Source of the DNA: Chrysochromulina parva
Lineage: Eukaryota > Haptophyta > Prymnesiales > Chrysochromulinaceae
Assembly: GCA_002887195.1 (NCBI GenBank)
Contig: PJAB01000523.1
Span: 1 to 24,747 of the forward strand
Direction: 5' to 3'
DNA: 24,747 nucleotides
In this document: piece by piece, positions 1-7,881 of the stretch
Numbering within the stretch: the stretch's first letter is position 1
Layout: the number at the start of each line of letters is the position of its first letter
Notes under the pieces: model-generated
Databases searched by the model: none
Seen by the model: only the letters and a program-made list of their open reading frames with translations
What the model was told of the DNA's origin: nothing
Translations under genes and position numbers: made by a program

Positions 1-801
1 CGCGCTCAGCGCCTGCCGGCGCGCCGCCTCGAGCGCGGCCTCGAGCTCGCGCCGCGCCGTGTTGAGCGCCTCCTCGTGCTCGCGCCTCGCGCCTTCGAGC
101 TGTCGCGCCGTGTTGAGCATCGCCTCCCTCGACGCCTCCGCCGCCTCCGCGGCGGCCGCCTCGAGCGTGCGTGTCGCACGACGGTGCTCGGCGTCGCGCT
201 GGGTGAGGGCGAGGGAGGCGGCCGAGGCGGCCTGGTGCGCGGCCGTCGCGCGCGCCTCGGACGCCTCCAGCTCCGCCCGAAACGCCGTCTCGAGCGCTCG
301 CCTTTCCGAGGCGACAGCTGCCTCGGCGGAGCTCAGCCGCGCGCGCAGCCGCACGAGCTCCTCGCGCTGTGCGAGATCGAGCTCGTCCGCGGCGCGCAGC
401 TGCGCCTCGTAGTGGTACTCGGCTTGCTGGCCGCTCGCCTGCCCGATCGCGGCCAGCTCCTCGAGATCCGCAATCTCCGGGTTGAGCACGCCGAGACGCT
501 CGAGCGTGCCGCGCTCTGCGTACTCGGCGAGCGCGCTGAGCTGCAAGCGCAGCCGCTCCGCCTCGGCAGCGGCGTTCTCGGCGCGCCGCCGGTAAATGTT
601 GGCGTGCGCGACCGCCGCGCTCACGTCGTCGTCGGCGTGGATGAGCTCCAGGGTCAGCAGCGACTGGCGCGCGCGTGAGCGGCACTGCGCCGCCTCGGCC
701 GCCTCGGCAAGCTGCATCGAGAGCGACTGCTCATCCTCGAGCCGCGCCGCGAGGTGCTGCTCCGCGTACGTTGTGTAGCTGGTCGGCGTCTGCATGTACA
801 T
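1..801 (-). CDS. Coiled-coil protein, C terminus beyond the left edge (partial)
   Basis: The frame opens at an ATG at 801 and stays open to base 1 (267 codons), so the C-terminal part is missing. An in-frame TGA lies about 30 nt upstream, which supports this start; a second ATG two codons later is equally possible. The protein begins MYMQTPTSYTTYAEQHLAAR and then becomes almost wholly Ala/Glu/Arg/Leu-rich with heptad-like spacing and no Pro or Gly runs after about residue 130. That is the look of a long coiled coil. Near the visible end, an 'LNTAR...LE' segment recurs about every 16 residues. No catalytic motif is visible. The plus-strand open frames over this stretch are Arg/Ala-rich shadows. 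A structural or cytoskeletal role is a guess; the family is not recognised. Confidence 0.7.
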   Translation of the reverse strand, partial: MYMQTPTSYTTYAEQHLAARLEDEQSLSMQLAEAAEAAQCRSRARQSLLTLELIHADDDVSAAVAHANIYRRRAENAAAEAERLRLQLSALAEYAERGTLERLGVLNPEIADLEELAAIGQASGQQAEYHYEAQLRAADELDLAQREELVRLRARLSSAEAAVASERRALETAFRAELEASEARATAAHQAASAASLALTQRDAEHRRATRTLEAAAAEAAEASREAMLNTARQLEGARREHEEALNTARRELEAALEAARRQALSA

Positions 802-1048
802 GACCGCCTCAGCCGTACGGCCGACTCAGCCGACGACCGCCGGGGGGAAGTGGCCGGAGATGATCGATTGAAGGAGAGCACTGTTTGCGGAATGTGTGTG
901 TGAATGTGAATGTGTCGTGTGAACGTTAACACGACAGACGCGACAACCGGTGCTACGGCACTGTTGTGTCTGTGTGACTTCTATAACACGGGAATGCTCA
1001 GCGCAACGCGAGACTTAACAACTCCTCAGAGACATCTTCCCGGCCTGC

Positions 1049-2642
1049 TCACCTCCGGAGCACCCTCGCCACATTCGCCGGCCCACTCACAAAAGGGTGC
1101 ACGCGCGAGCCGTCGCCCGCGATCATGTGCGCCAGAGCCTTGCCAACGCCTGAGCACTGCGGCATGCCATGCCCGCAAAAGCCCGCGCCCACCCAGACGC
1201 GCTCGCGCACCGCGCCCACGAGCGGCCTCTTGTCGAGCGTGAACCCGAGCACGCCCGTCCACTCCGCCTCGATTTGAATCTCGCCCAAGCGCGGGAAGCT
1301 CGCGCGCAGAAAGCGGCGCAGGTAGGCGCCCACGACGGCGCTCAGCGTGCGGTCGTCCGTGCTGCCGACGGCCGCGCCCGGCTCGAGCGCGCGCGCACCG
1401 CCGAGGCAGAGCCGATTGTCGGGACGCCTGATGAGGAGGCCCATCAGCCGCAATCATGTCGCACTCAAGTCGCAATCAGCGGCACTCCGCGGCATTCAGT
1501 CGCAATCAGTCGCAATCAGTCGCAACCAAGCGCAACGAAGCGCAATCAAGCGCAATCAAGCGCACTCAAGCGCAATCAAGCGCACTCGGTCGCAATCAGA
1601 CGCAATCAGACGCAATCAGATACACTCAGACGCAGTCAGTCGCAATCAGTCGCACTCAGTCGCACCGGATCATGTACAGCTCGCGAGCGCCCCGCTCTGA
1701 ATCAATCGACATTCCCCCCACTGGCCACACAGCGGCCGCGGGCACAGGCGCCGTCATGAGCACCTGGTTGCGCACCGGGTACAGGTGCTCGCGCAGCTCG
1801 GGCAATATCTCGCCGGCCCAGCCGTTCGTACATACCACGACGGCGCGCGCCGTCACGGCGCCTCGGTCCGTAACCACCACCGCAAGAGGCGCGTCGTCGT
1901 GGTCGGCCACCGCCGCCGCGTTAGCCGCAGTGCCCGCCGCCGCCGCCGCCGCCGCGACGGCGCCGCCCGCGACATCGGCAGCGTCGCCGACGCGCAGCAC
2001 GCGCACGGGGGCGAACAGCGCGGCGCCCGAGGCCCGCAGCAGCGCCGCCGCCACCTTCGCAGGGTACATTTGCTTGGCGCCCGCGTAGACGGTGGCTGCC
2101 GAGAAGGCAGGCGACTGGAGATTCTCTTCGCACTGCGCGGCGTCCCACGCGGGTGTGTCACCCCAGTCCTCCTCCTCCTTGGCGAGCTCCGGGTCGCGGT
2201 CGGTGTCGTGGTACTCGACGTCCACCTCGGGCGCGCGGCGATCGAGAGCGGCGGCCCCGCCCGAAGTCAGATCGCATTCGATGCCCTCCGCTTCGATGAA
2301 GGCCACAAGGTCCGCCACCGTGTCGCACTCGAACTCGGAGCTCGGGTTGGCCCATAGATGGCCGCCGTTGCGACCCGTCGCGCCGCCGCACAGGCAGCGT
2401 GCGTCGAGGACGATGCTGCTCCTGCCGTAGAGCTTCTGGAGCCAATACGCGGTGGCACATCCCGTCATGCCCGCGCCCACGATGAGCACGTCGGCAGTCG
2501 TGGGCAGCGCGGTCGACGCCGGTGGCGCGAGGTCCGGGGGCAAGTGTTGCAGCCACCACGAGCTCGTCGCGTCGGCGGTGATGGCCGAGGTGGGCGTGGC
2601 AACGGGGTCAAGCATGCCGGCGCGTTCACACTTCAACTTCAT
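1049..2642 (-). CDS. FAD-dependent oxidoreductase, DAO family (two exons)
   Basis: Exon 1 is 2642-1666 and exon 2 is 1427-1049, 451 residues in all. The N-terminal Rossmann motif is VLIVGAGMTGCATAYWLQ (about residues 52-69), followed by an acidic residue at the end of the second strand (VLDA) and GGATGRNGGHLW (86-97). These are the FAD-binding signatures of the DAO/GlpO-type flavoprotein superfamily. Exon 2 carries the family's C-terminal FAD motif, WVGAGFCGHGMP, after GFTLDKRPLVG. The exons join as CG|G within an Arg codon, giving MIR-RPDNR, with donor GTGCGA and acceptor CATCAG. The family oxidises amines or amino acids with O2; closest in style are gamma-glutamylputrescine oxidase-like proteins, but the substrate cannot be read here. 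No clear targeting peptide is seen. ATG 2642 is the first in frame; 2615 is an alternative. Confidence 0.85.
1428..1665 (-). repeat. Intron of the FAD oxidoreductase made of about 21 decamer repeats
   Basis: The intron is 238 nt. Read in the sense of the gene it starts GTGCGACTGA GTGCGACTGA and ends CCTCATCAG. Between about 1450 and 1665 it is a degenerate 10-bp tandem array; units 1471-1660 hold perfect 10-bp register on the + strand as CGCAATCAG plus one base. The sense unit is CTGATTGCGA or CTTGATTGCG, so nearly every unit offers a CTGAT/TTGAT branch-point-like site. The splice donor is itself the first decamer of the array. Open frames crossing this array on the + strand only translate the repeat. 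Confidence 0.85.
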
Positions 2643-2932
2643 TCATTCACAGCCAATGATTAGAATTCGACACCCAAGACACCGGACCATTCACACCACA
2701 CCACAACGTGACACGTCACACAAACCGCTTCATTCCAAAGCTCGCGATGTGAAACGCATTCACGACACACCAACGCGCTCACTACACACCATTAATTTCT
2801 GTCAAGTGCACACACGGCTGAGCCAGACGTAACGAGGACCGAGGATGGCATGCTCACACAGTCAACGGTGCCCCCTCTTGGTTCAGCGACACACGGTCAC
2901 GCAGGTGTCCGAGCTCGACTGGCATGCCCAGG

Positions 2933-3979
2933 TCATGCCTCATAGCTATCGTCGCCGTGATTGCCCGGGGAAACGTACGCTCTGTCGATCCCAAGATACT
3001 TATCGACCAGTCCCAAGATCGTGTTCATGGAATCGGGCACCGTGAGCACCGTGCCAGGATGCGGGATGGAGTTGATCTTGCAGAGGTGCTCCTGCACACG
3101 ATACACCATCAGCTCCGAGTCCTCATCCGTATCTTTAGCCCACTGATCTTTGTAACCGGGTAATTTGTCCTCAAATCGGATGGGAAGCACCGGAATACCC
3201 TTCCTGATGGCCGCGTTGATCTCCTTCAAACACGGCTTGGACTCGAATAATGCCGCAGTCAGCACGACAACGAGCACCTTGGCTCGTGCACGTCGCGAGT
3301 TCAGGCGCAGCATGAAGACTTCCCAATCGGTACCCGGTGGAACGTGCAGCCCGCTGAAGCATCGCACGCCGCGCTCATGGAGGAGCCCGAGAATGCCCGC
3401 CGCATAATACATGCCCGGCCCGGCGCCGTCGCAGTCCCTCCCGGAACGGCGACCCGACGCGTACGAGATCACCACCTCGGGATAGAAGTCCTGGAACTGC
3501 ACGCCCTCTGGCATGAATTTCGAGAGCACTCGGCTCTTCACGGTCTGCGTCATCTGCTCTGTGATCACGCCTGGCACTGCGAAGTATTCCTCAGCATTCC
3601 AGCTGTTTGGCAGTTGCGAGCGTGAAGCGCGCCGCTCTGGCGGCGCCGACCCCGCGGCCGGCGCATCAGACCGCAATCCCCACTGATAAAGCAATTGGAA
3701 AAGGCCCGCCTTCAGACCTTCCAGCTGGGCGGCCGGCTCGAAAGCCGACTCTGCAGCGGCCTTCTCGGCGGCGGCCTTCTCGGCACGCACGGCGTCCAAC
3801 TCGCGACGAAGCGCCGCCGCCTCCTCCGCCGCCGACTTCAGAAGACGGAGGTCAGCCGCCGTCCTCTCCGCGGCGGCATTCTCCGCAGCGGCCTTCTCAG
3901 CTGCGGCCTTCTCTGCGGCCGCCTTCTCATCAGATGCCCTCTTGGCCGCTACCGCCTTCTCAGCCGCCGCCTTCACAGA
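2933..3979 (-). CDS. Coiled-coil plus TIR-domain protein, 5' exon not identified
   Basis: From about 3979 the frame encodes some 80 residues of AAAEKAAAEKA-type repeats (predicted coiled coil), a linker, and a TIR domain at about residues 165-285. The TIR core shows YPEVVISYASG, then RGVRCFSGLHVPPGTDWEVF, a KVLVVVLT strand and an ESKPCLKEI helix. In this family the Glu of the C-x-x-E segment (E252 here) is the NADase catalytic residue of SARM1 and plant TIRs, so enzymatic activity is possible. Most TIR proteins signal in innate immunity or cleave NAD+. The only upstream in-frame start-like codon is GTG at 3976, and a TAA lies six codons before it. The true 5' end is therefore probably an upstream exon joined at CCTCAG|TCT (3979). 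The gene is divergent from the ankyrin gene at 4098, with about 120 bp between them. Confidence 0.75.
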   Translation of the reverse strand, partial: SVKAAAEKAVAAKRASDEKAAAEKAAAEKAAAENAAAERTAADLRLLKSAAEEAAALRRELDAVRAEKAAAEKAAAESAFEPAAQLEGLKAGLFQLLYQWGLRSDAPAAGSAPPERRASRSQLPNSWNAEEYFAVPGVITEQMTQTVKSRVLSKFMPEGVQFQDFYPEVVISYASGRRSGRDCDGAGPGMYYAAGILGLLHERGVRCFSGLHVPPGTDWEVFMLRLNSRRARAKVLVVVLTAALFESKPCLKEINAAIRKGIPVLPIRFEDKLPGYKDQWAKDTDEDSELMVYRVQEHLCKINSIPHPGTVLTVPDSMNTILGLVDKYLGIDRAYVSPGNHGDDSYEA

Positions 3980-4097
3980 CTGAGGCGACGGAACTTACAT
4001 CAGCGTCGAAGTTCTGAAACCGACATGAAGAAAATAGCTCACACCCCACCCCTGGCGTGTCCAGCTAAAAGGTCAGCCACGAATCGTCGTCCCCGCG

Positions 4098-4949
4098 ATG
4101 TCCGTCGTGGCGACACTCGACGACGCGTCGTGGGCGGCCTTCCTCGAATACAAGAGGCAAGTAACCTCGCCACCGACGGATGCACCGCTGCGCTTCAAGG
4201 TAGGAGACGCTGTGCGCGCGCACGTGGGCCCGAACGAGTGGGCGGCGGCGTCAGTGGTCGGCCTGTGGTGGAGGCTGCCGGCGTGGCCGCCCAGCTTCTT
4301 CGCACCCTACCAGCTTCGGCTGGAGACGGATGGCTCGCTCATATTTGCAGCGGTTGACGCCGACACCTTCGTCATTGGCGCGAGCGGTCCGCCGCCAGAG
4401 GAGAGCGCCCTCGACCACGACCCCCAGATGACTCTCGGCTGGCCAGCGGACGTCGCAACCAGGCTCGAGTGGGAGCAAAGTGGCTACACGCCCTTGCACG
4501 TTTGTTGCATGCCGCCGGCGGGGAATGAGGTCATCGCCATGGAGAGCTGCCTGCGCAGCCTCCTGCGCAGGCCACTCCAGCACCCGGATCACAACCGGAA
4601 TCGTGGCGCGGAGACGCCGCTACACACGGCCATCCGATACAGCCGGCTCGAATGCGTCAAGCTGCTGCTCGCCGCCGGCGCCAACCCACGTGCGCTCAAC
4701 GGCCAGATGCAGACGGCGCTGCAGATGGCCGAGTCTGCGATGGAGGCCACGGAGGCGACGTTCCCGTGGTGTGGGCCGCAGGACAAGCTCTACATTTTGC
4801 TCTTGGCAAAGCGTGTCGCCGCCGAGCTGGGCGAGGAGGAGGATGAGGAGGAGGAGGAATGGGTGGATGTCGAGGAAGACGAGGCCTCCAGCTCGAGGCC
4901 CGTCAAGACCATCCGAAAGGGCAGGCTCAACAAGCGAATGGCGAGCTGA
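4098..4949 (+). CDS. Ankyrin-repeat protein with N-terminal Tudor/SH3-like algal domain
   Basis: Single open frame of 283 residues from ATG 4098. Residues about 32-92 (FKVGDAVRAHVG, then WWRLPAWPP, APYQLRLETDGSLIF, and DADTFVI) match a small beta-barrel-like module seen in many predicted microalgal proteins, often beside ankyrin repeats or MYND fingers; its ligand is not known. Residues about 128-215 contain ankyrin repeats, with the canonical TPLHTAIRYSRLECVKLLLA and GANP turn, and a degenerate repeat before it (YTPLHVCC). The C terminus has a Glu/Asp run (about 244-262) and a basic tail (KTIRKGRLNKR). A protein-interaction adaptor is the likely role. It shares a short divergent promoter region with the TIR gene, which may or may not mean shared regulation. 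Confidence 0.8.
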   Translation: MSVVATLDDASWAAFLEYKRQVTSPPTDAPLRFKVGDAVRAHVGPNEWAAASVVGLWWRLPAWPPSFFAPYQLRLETDGSLIFAAVDADTFVIGASGPPPEESALDHDPQMTLGWPADVATRLEWEQSGYTPLHVCCMPPAGNEVIAMESCLRSLLRRPLQHPDHNRNRGAETPLHTAIRYSRLECVKLLLAAGANPRALNGQMQTALQMAESAMEATEATFPWCGPQDKLYILLLAKRVAAELGEEEDEEEEEWVDVEEDEASSSRPVKTIRKGRLNKRMAS

Positions 4950-5566
4950 AGAGCATGGCCTATGCGCTTGGCAATGCGCTCGTCGACCGGTCGGACGGTA
5001 TAGATTTTGTTAAAGCCTTTACGGTCGCGGGGCCCTACCGGCTAGAGCCAGGCGTCGCCGTCGGTGATCTCTGTACTCCGATGTCTTCACTCTATGAGAT
5101 AACACGTTTTACGTGTACAACCATCAACCTGGTACGCAAAACAATTAACAGTAAACAGAAACGACACATGCGAATCGTTCGAGAACTCACCTGATGCACC
5201 GCGCCCGGGCGGGGGCCCGGGACCCCAGCACGTGCCGATCCACACGACCACACCTCGCCTGAGAGAGAAGAGACCGCGCGCGCCTCGGCCCTCGTCCTCC
5301 AAGCGCCCTCCAAGCGCCCTCGAGGCGTCACGGACTCGGCCCTGCCACAAGGCGCCAGCTCTCTATAGTCCCTAATCGAGCTCCGCACGCAGACTCGAGA
5401 CTCTGGTCTCTGAGATCGAGCGAGGTCAGAGCCACTCGAGTTTCGTCAGAGCCACTCGGGTGTCCAGCCGTTGCAGGCCGCAGTGCCATACGCGCATGTC
5501 GTCCGGCCGCGCTGTGAGAAACGGCAGACGTCCGAGATACTGCCCGAGATACTGACCGAGATACGC
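4950..5566. other. Intergenic stretch between convergent genes, with short minisatellites
   Basis: This lies between the 3' ends of the ankyrin gene (+) and the F-box/E2-like gene (-). It holds an 11-bp doublet (CCAAGCGCCCT, near 5298-5321), a doublet of about 20 bp around CAGAGCCACTCG (5428-5460), and the repeat cluster at 5488-5597. Minus-strand open frames at 5092-5388 and 5328-5789 show no recognisable domain and no coding-like composition. The CTCTGAC motif repeated on the minus strand near 5428-5460 looks like the branch-site repeats of introns elsewhere in the window, so a 3' untranslated intron of the F-box gene is possible. Confidence 0.5.
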
Positions 5567-5597
5567 TCAGGTCGTCAGGCCGCGCGTGAGCAACGGC
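5488..5597 (-). repeat. Duplicated 3' coding end of the F-box gene with GTAT motifs and short repeats
   Basis: The last coding segment of the F-box gene (5565-5597) has a diverged copy at 5492-5525. Read on the minus strand, each copy is followed at once by GTAT (5564-5561 and 5491-5488). Between the copies, 5526-5560 contains three units of about 12 bp sharing CGAGATAC on the + strand. This copies the architecture of METTL14 intron 1: exon end, donor-like GT, short repeats, exon-end copy, second GT. Confidence 0.6.
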
Positions 5598-6700
5598 GCC
5601 GCGATCGGCGAAGGACGCTGTGCTGGGCGCTGGGCGGGCCTGGCCCGGAGCCGCGCGCTCAGGACGGCGCGCTCGCCAAACCACATCGCGGCTGCCTCCT
5701 CGTTCACCGGCGCCACGTCGAACGCCGGGCGCTGCAGCAGCCCCGCGACGGCTCGCAACTGCTCGGAGACCAAAGCGACTGAGGAGCACCGGCGAGCGAG
5801 CGCGCGGACGCTCACCTCACCTGTGGTCGCATCGACATTCGGGTGGAAGAGACCGACGGGATGGCGCACGCGGATCCGTGGCAGCCCCTCGTGCGCCTCT
5901 GTGGGGAACTTGCCGCCCTCGTCGTCCTCGGTGCCGTGGGAGGTGCCATGGGAGGTGTCGGGGGCACTGCCATCAGCACTGCCATCCGCCGGATAGCGCA
6001 TCGCGAGCTCGATCTCGAGGCCAGATACAGCCGAGCCATCGTTGGCGCAGGCGAGGCGCGCGCTCCAGCGGCTCCAGTCGCCTGGCGAGACTGGGCACGC
6101 CTGCAGCCCCTCACTCCCGCTCAGCATCAGCTGTTTGAGGCCCTCGCGCAGCCTGGCCACCGTGCACGCTGCCATGATCGGCCGGCTGGCCCTCGAGGCC
6201 TCCTCGCCGTCGACATTCGACTGGAGCCGGCGCAGCGCCGGACGACGACGCGGCGGTGATCCGTCCTTGTCATTCTCGGCCTCACTCTCGGGCGACCACG
6301 ACGAGCTCTGCGCAATTGGCGGAGGCTTCCGCACGACGGTCCTGGGCGTGAGCGGCGGTGCCGCTCCGCTGCTGCGCCGCCGGCGAGGCGTGGGCATCGC
6401 CAGGCTCCAGCGCGCGCAGACTGTGCGTTGGGCGAACGTGCGACGTGGATCACGCAGGCCATTGGCCTCGGCCGTCGTCATGCCGAAGTGCTGCGCCAGC
6501 AGCGAGGCCCACAGCCGCCCGTCGGAGAGCTGCGCAGCGCATTCCTTGGAGCACGAGGCGAGCGCAGCGAGCGCCGACGGATCGATGAGCTCACTCAGAT
6601 GAGGGGCGATGCCTCCGACCGCGAGCACGTCGAGCAGCGTGCACGGTGAGGCGTCGTCGAGCGCGAGAAGGAGCGGAGCGTCTTCTTCACCCGACGCCAT
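5567..6700 (-). CDS. F-box-like protein fused to a catalytically dead E2 (UEV-like) domain
   Basis: ATG at 6700 gives 377 residues; the frame extends upstream only to a GTG, so 6700 is the first ATG. Residues about 23-75 resemble an F-box (IDPSALAALASCSKECAAQL, then DGRLWASLLAQHFG). Residues about 180-345 resemble the ubiquitin-conjugating (UBC) fold: EIELAMRYP, LPRIRVRHP, the HPN signature at 286-288 (LFHPNVDATTGEVSV), and the C-terminal helix with PVNEEAAAMW. At the position where active E2 enzymes have the catalytic Cys (ICL) this protein has Ser297 (VSV), so it should not form a ubiquitin thioester. An Asp/Ser/Gly/Thr-rich insert (about 237-270) with small internal repeats interrupts the fold. 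The family logic suggests a substrate-receptor or scaffold in ubiquitin ligation. The C terminus has a short RPAQ repeat. Confidence 0.65.
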   Translation of the reverse strand: MASGEEDAPLLLALDDASPCTLLDVLAVGGIAPHLSELIDPSALAALASCSKECAAQLSDGRLWASLLAQHFGMTTAEANGLRDPRRTFAQRTVCARWSLAMPTPRRRRSSGAAPPLTPRTVVRKPPPIAQSSSWSPESEAENDKDGSPPRRRPALRRLQSNVDGEEASRASRPIMAACTVARLREGLKQLMLSGSEGLQACPVSPGDWSRWSARLACANDGSAVSGLEIELAMRYPADGSADGSAPDTSHGTSHGTEDDEGGKFPTEAHEGLPRIRVRHPVGLFHPNVDATTGEVSVRALARRCSSVALVSEQLRAVAGLLQRPAFDVAPVNEEAAAMWFGERAVLSARLRARPAQRPAQRPSPIAAPLLTRGLTT

Positions 6701-6900
6701 TTCAAACAAAGGGCCCCTTTCTTGGGACAACTTTGCTAAAGAGCGCCGCGCTGGGCGCGCGGTGTGCCGCGCCACGCCAGGGATCCCGGACCGTTTCTTT
6801 CATAACATGCGCGATCCAAGGAACTTGCCATGTTAGGCCAGTTCGACTGATAATTCGCTCGTCGCACTCGGCTCCCTCGCTCTCTCCCCTCGCGGAACCC

Positions 6901-7482
6901 ATGGCCTTCCAAGGGCGTCGCTTTCACGACTCGATGCCGTTCGCGGACTCGTCCTCGCAGGACATGGACTTCTGGCGCCAGCGATGCGCGCTCGAGACGC
7001 GAAGGTGCGCCACGCCCTCGCAGTACGCCGCCGGCAAGCTAGAGTCACTTCCAGCGAACCCCTTCAAGGACTCGGCGGGCATGCTCTACGGGCGCGGCGT
7101 CAGCCCGCGCACGGACGTGACACCCATGGGCAGCATCAACCCCTACCTCAGCGCGTATCGCGCCGTCGTGCCGTCGTCCCCTACGTACGCTCACGCCAAT
7201 AAGTCGCCGTTCGCTCCTCAAGGGATGCCGCACGCGTACTGGCAGATCCCGCGGACGGCGCCCGGCGTCCCTATGGGCGGTCTGAATAGCACGCCCGAGG
7301 AGCGCGCTGCCCGCGGCGCCGCGCGACTGAAGTCCTATGAACCGCCGCCCACCCGCGCGCCCGTCGCCTACGAAAGGTCGCTCTTCTATGAGCAGCCGCA
7401 CCAGCGCATCGCCGCGCCGATCCGGCTGGGGAAGCCTCGCGCCAGCCTCGACGCGCGCATGTATGCGTCGAGCCCGGGCTGA
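6901..7482 (+). CDS. Hypothetical protein, 193 residues
   Basis: ATG 6901 is in context CCCATGG. The open frame extends further upstream to 6646, but that part overlaps the divergent F-box gene and does not look coding. Codons are GC-rich in third position throughout. The protein has no signal peptide or membrane segment. It is rich in Pro, Ala, Arg and Tyr, with short aromatic clusters (DMDFWRQRC, INPYLSAYRAVVP, HAYWQIPRTAPG, SLFYEQPHQR). That spacing is reminiscent of small microtubule-associated or ciliary proteins, but this is only an impression. The family is not recognised. About 200 bp separate it from the F-box gene, forming a divergent promoter region. Confidence 0.7.
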   Translation: MAFQGRRFHDSMPFADSSSQDMDFWRQRCALETRRCATPSQYAAGKLESLPANPFKDSAGMLYGRGVSPRTDVTPMGSINPYLSAYRAVVPSSPTYAHANKSPFAPQGMPHAYWQIPRTAPGVPMGGLNSTPEERAARGAARLKSYEPPPTRAPVAYERSLFYEQPHQRIAAPIRLGKPRASLDARMYASSPG

Positions 7483-7620
7483 AGAGCACGCTCGGCGGGT
7501 GGAGGGGCGAGGGGGCGCTACGAACAACGCTTCCCATTCGTACGCGACCCCCCTCGTGGTGTATCATTGGGTTATTGGTTAGGGGGACCCCGCCGCTCAG
7601 CGGCGGCACAGCGGCGGAAC

Positions 7621-7732
7621 TACGCTGGACCGGATGCGCATCTCTTGAAGCAGGTGTCATCTCGCAGGTGTCCTGACATGGGGCGGCCGATCTACGCTGG
7701 ACCGGATATGCGGAATGCGCATCTCTTGAAGC
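7621..7732. repeat. Imperfect direct duplication
   Basis: A block beginning TACGCTGGACCGGAT and ending GCGCATCTCTTGAAG occurs at 7621-7650 and again at 7693-7731, the second copy with a small insertion (ATGCGGA). An AGGTGTC motif follows or lies close to each copy. Confidence 0.75.
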
Positions 7733-7757
7733 GAGGAGGTGTCGCCCATCGTCATTG

Positions 7758-7759
<2 letters not shown>

Positions 7760-7794
<35 letters not shown>
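7760..7794. repeat. (GA)n microsatellite
   Basis: About 17 uninterrupted GA units, roughly 90 bp upstream of the next plus-strand ATG. Confidence 0.95.
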
Positions 7795-7797
<3 letters not shown>

Positions 7798-7881
7798 AGG
7801 AGACCCCTGGCGGATGGAGACTAGGAGAGGTGGATTTGTGACAATATATTTTGTTTCGCGACACGCCATTCACAGCTCGCG

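Larger units (their letters stand above)
7483..7881. other. Intergenic stretch with dispersed duplication and (GA)n tract
   Basis: No gene is supported here. The stretch contains the duplicated block at 7621-7732 and the dinucleotide tract at 7760-7794. Small open frames over it simply translate these repeats. Confidence 0.6.

Noticed and set aside
76..678. 200-codon plus-strand Arg/Leu-rich frame
   Set aside because: It is antisense to the coiled-coil frame, which is open to the window edge and has a stop-delimited ATG.
1441..1660. CRISPR-like array
   Set aside because: The 10-bp units are contiguous with no unique spacers, and they sit inside a spliced intron of a eukaryotic gene.
1456..2088. 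Plus-strand frames rich in Ser, Gln and Asn across the decamer array
   Set aside because: They translate a 10-bp intronic repeat and then the antisense of the oxidoreductase; there is no independent coding signal.
3980..3998. A 19-nt intron (GTAAGT ... CCTCAG) in the TIR gene
   Set aside because: It is far shorter than any other intron here, and the sequence before it still meets a stop in frame; an upstream exon with a longer intron is more likely.
5328..5789. 153-codon minus-strand frame overlapping the F-box gene end
   Set aside because: It is a shifted frame of the E2-like C terminus followed by repeat-rich sequence, with no recognisable domain.
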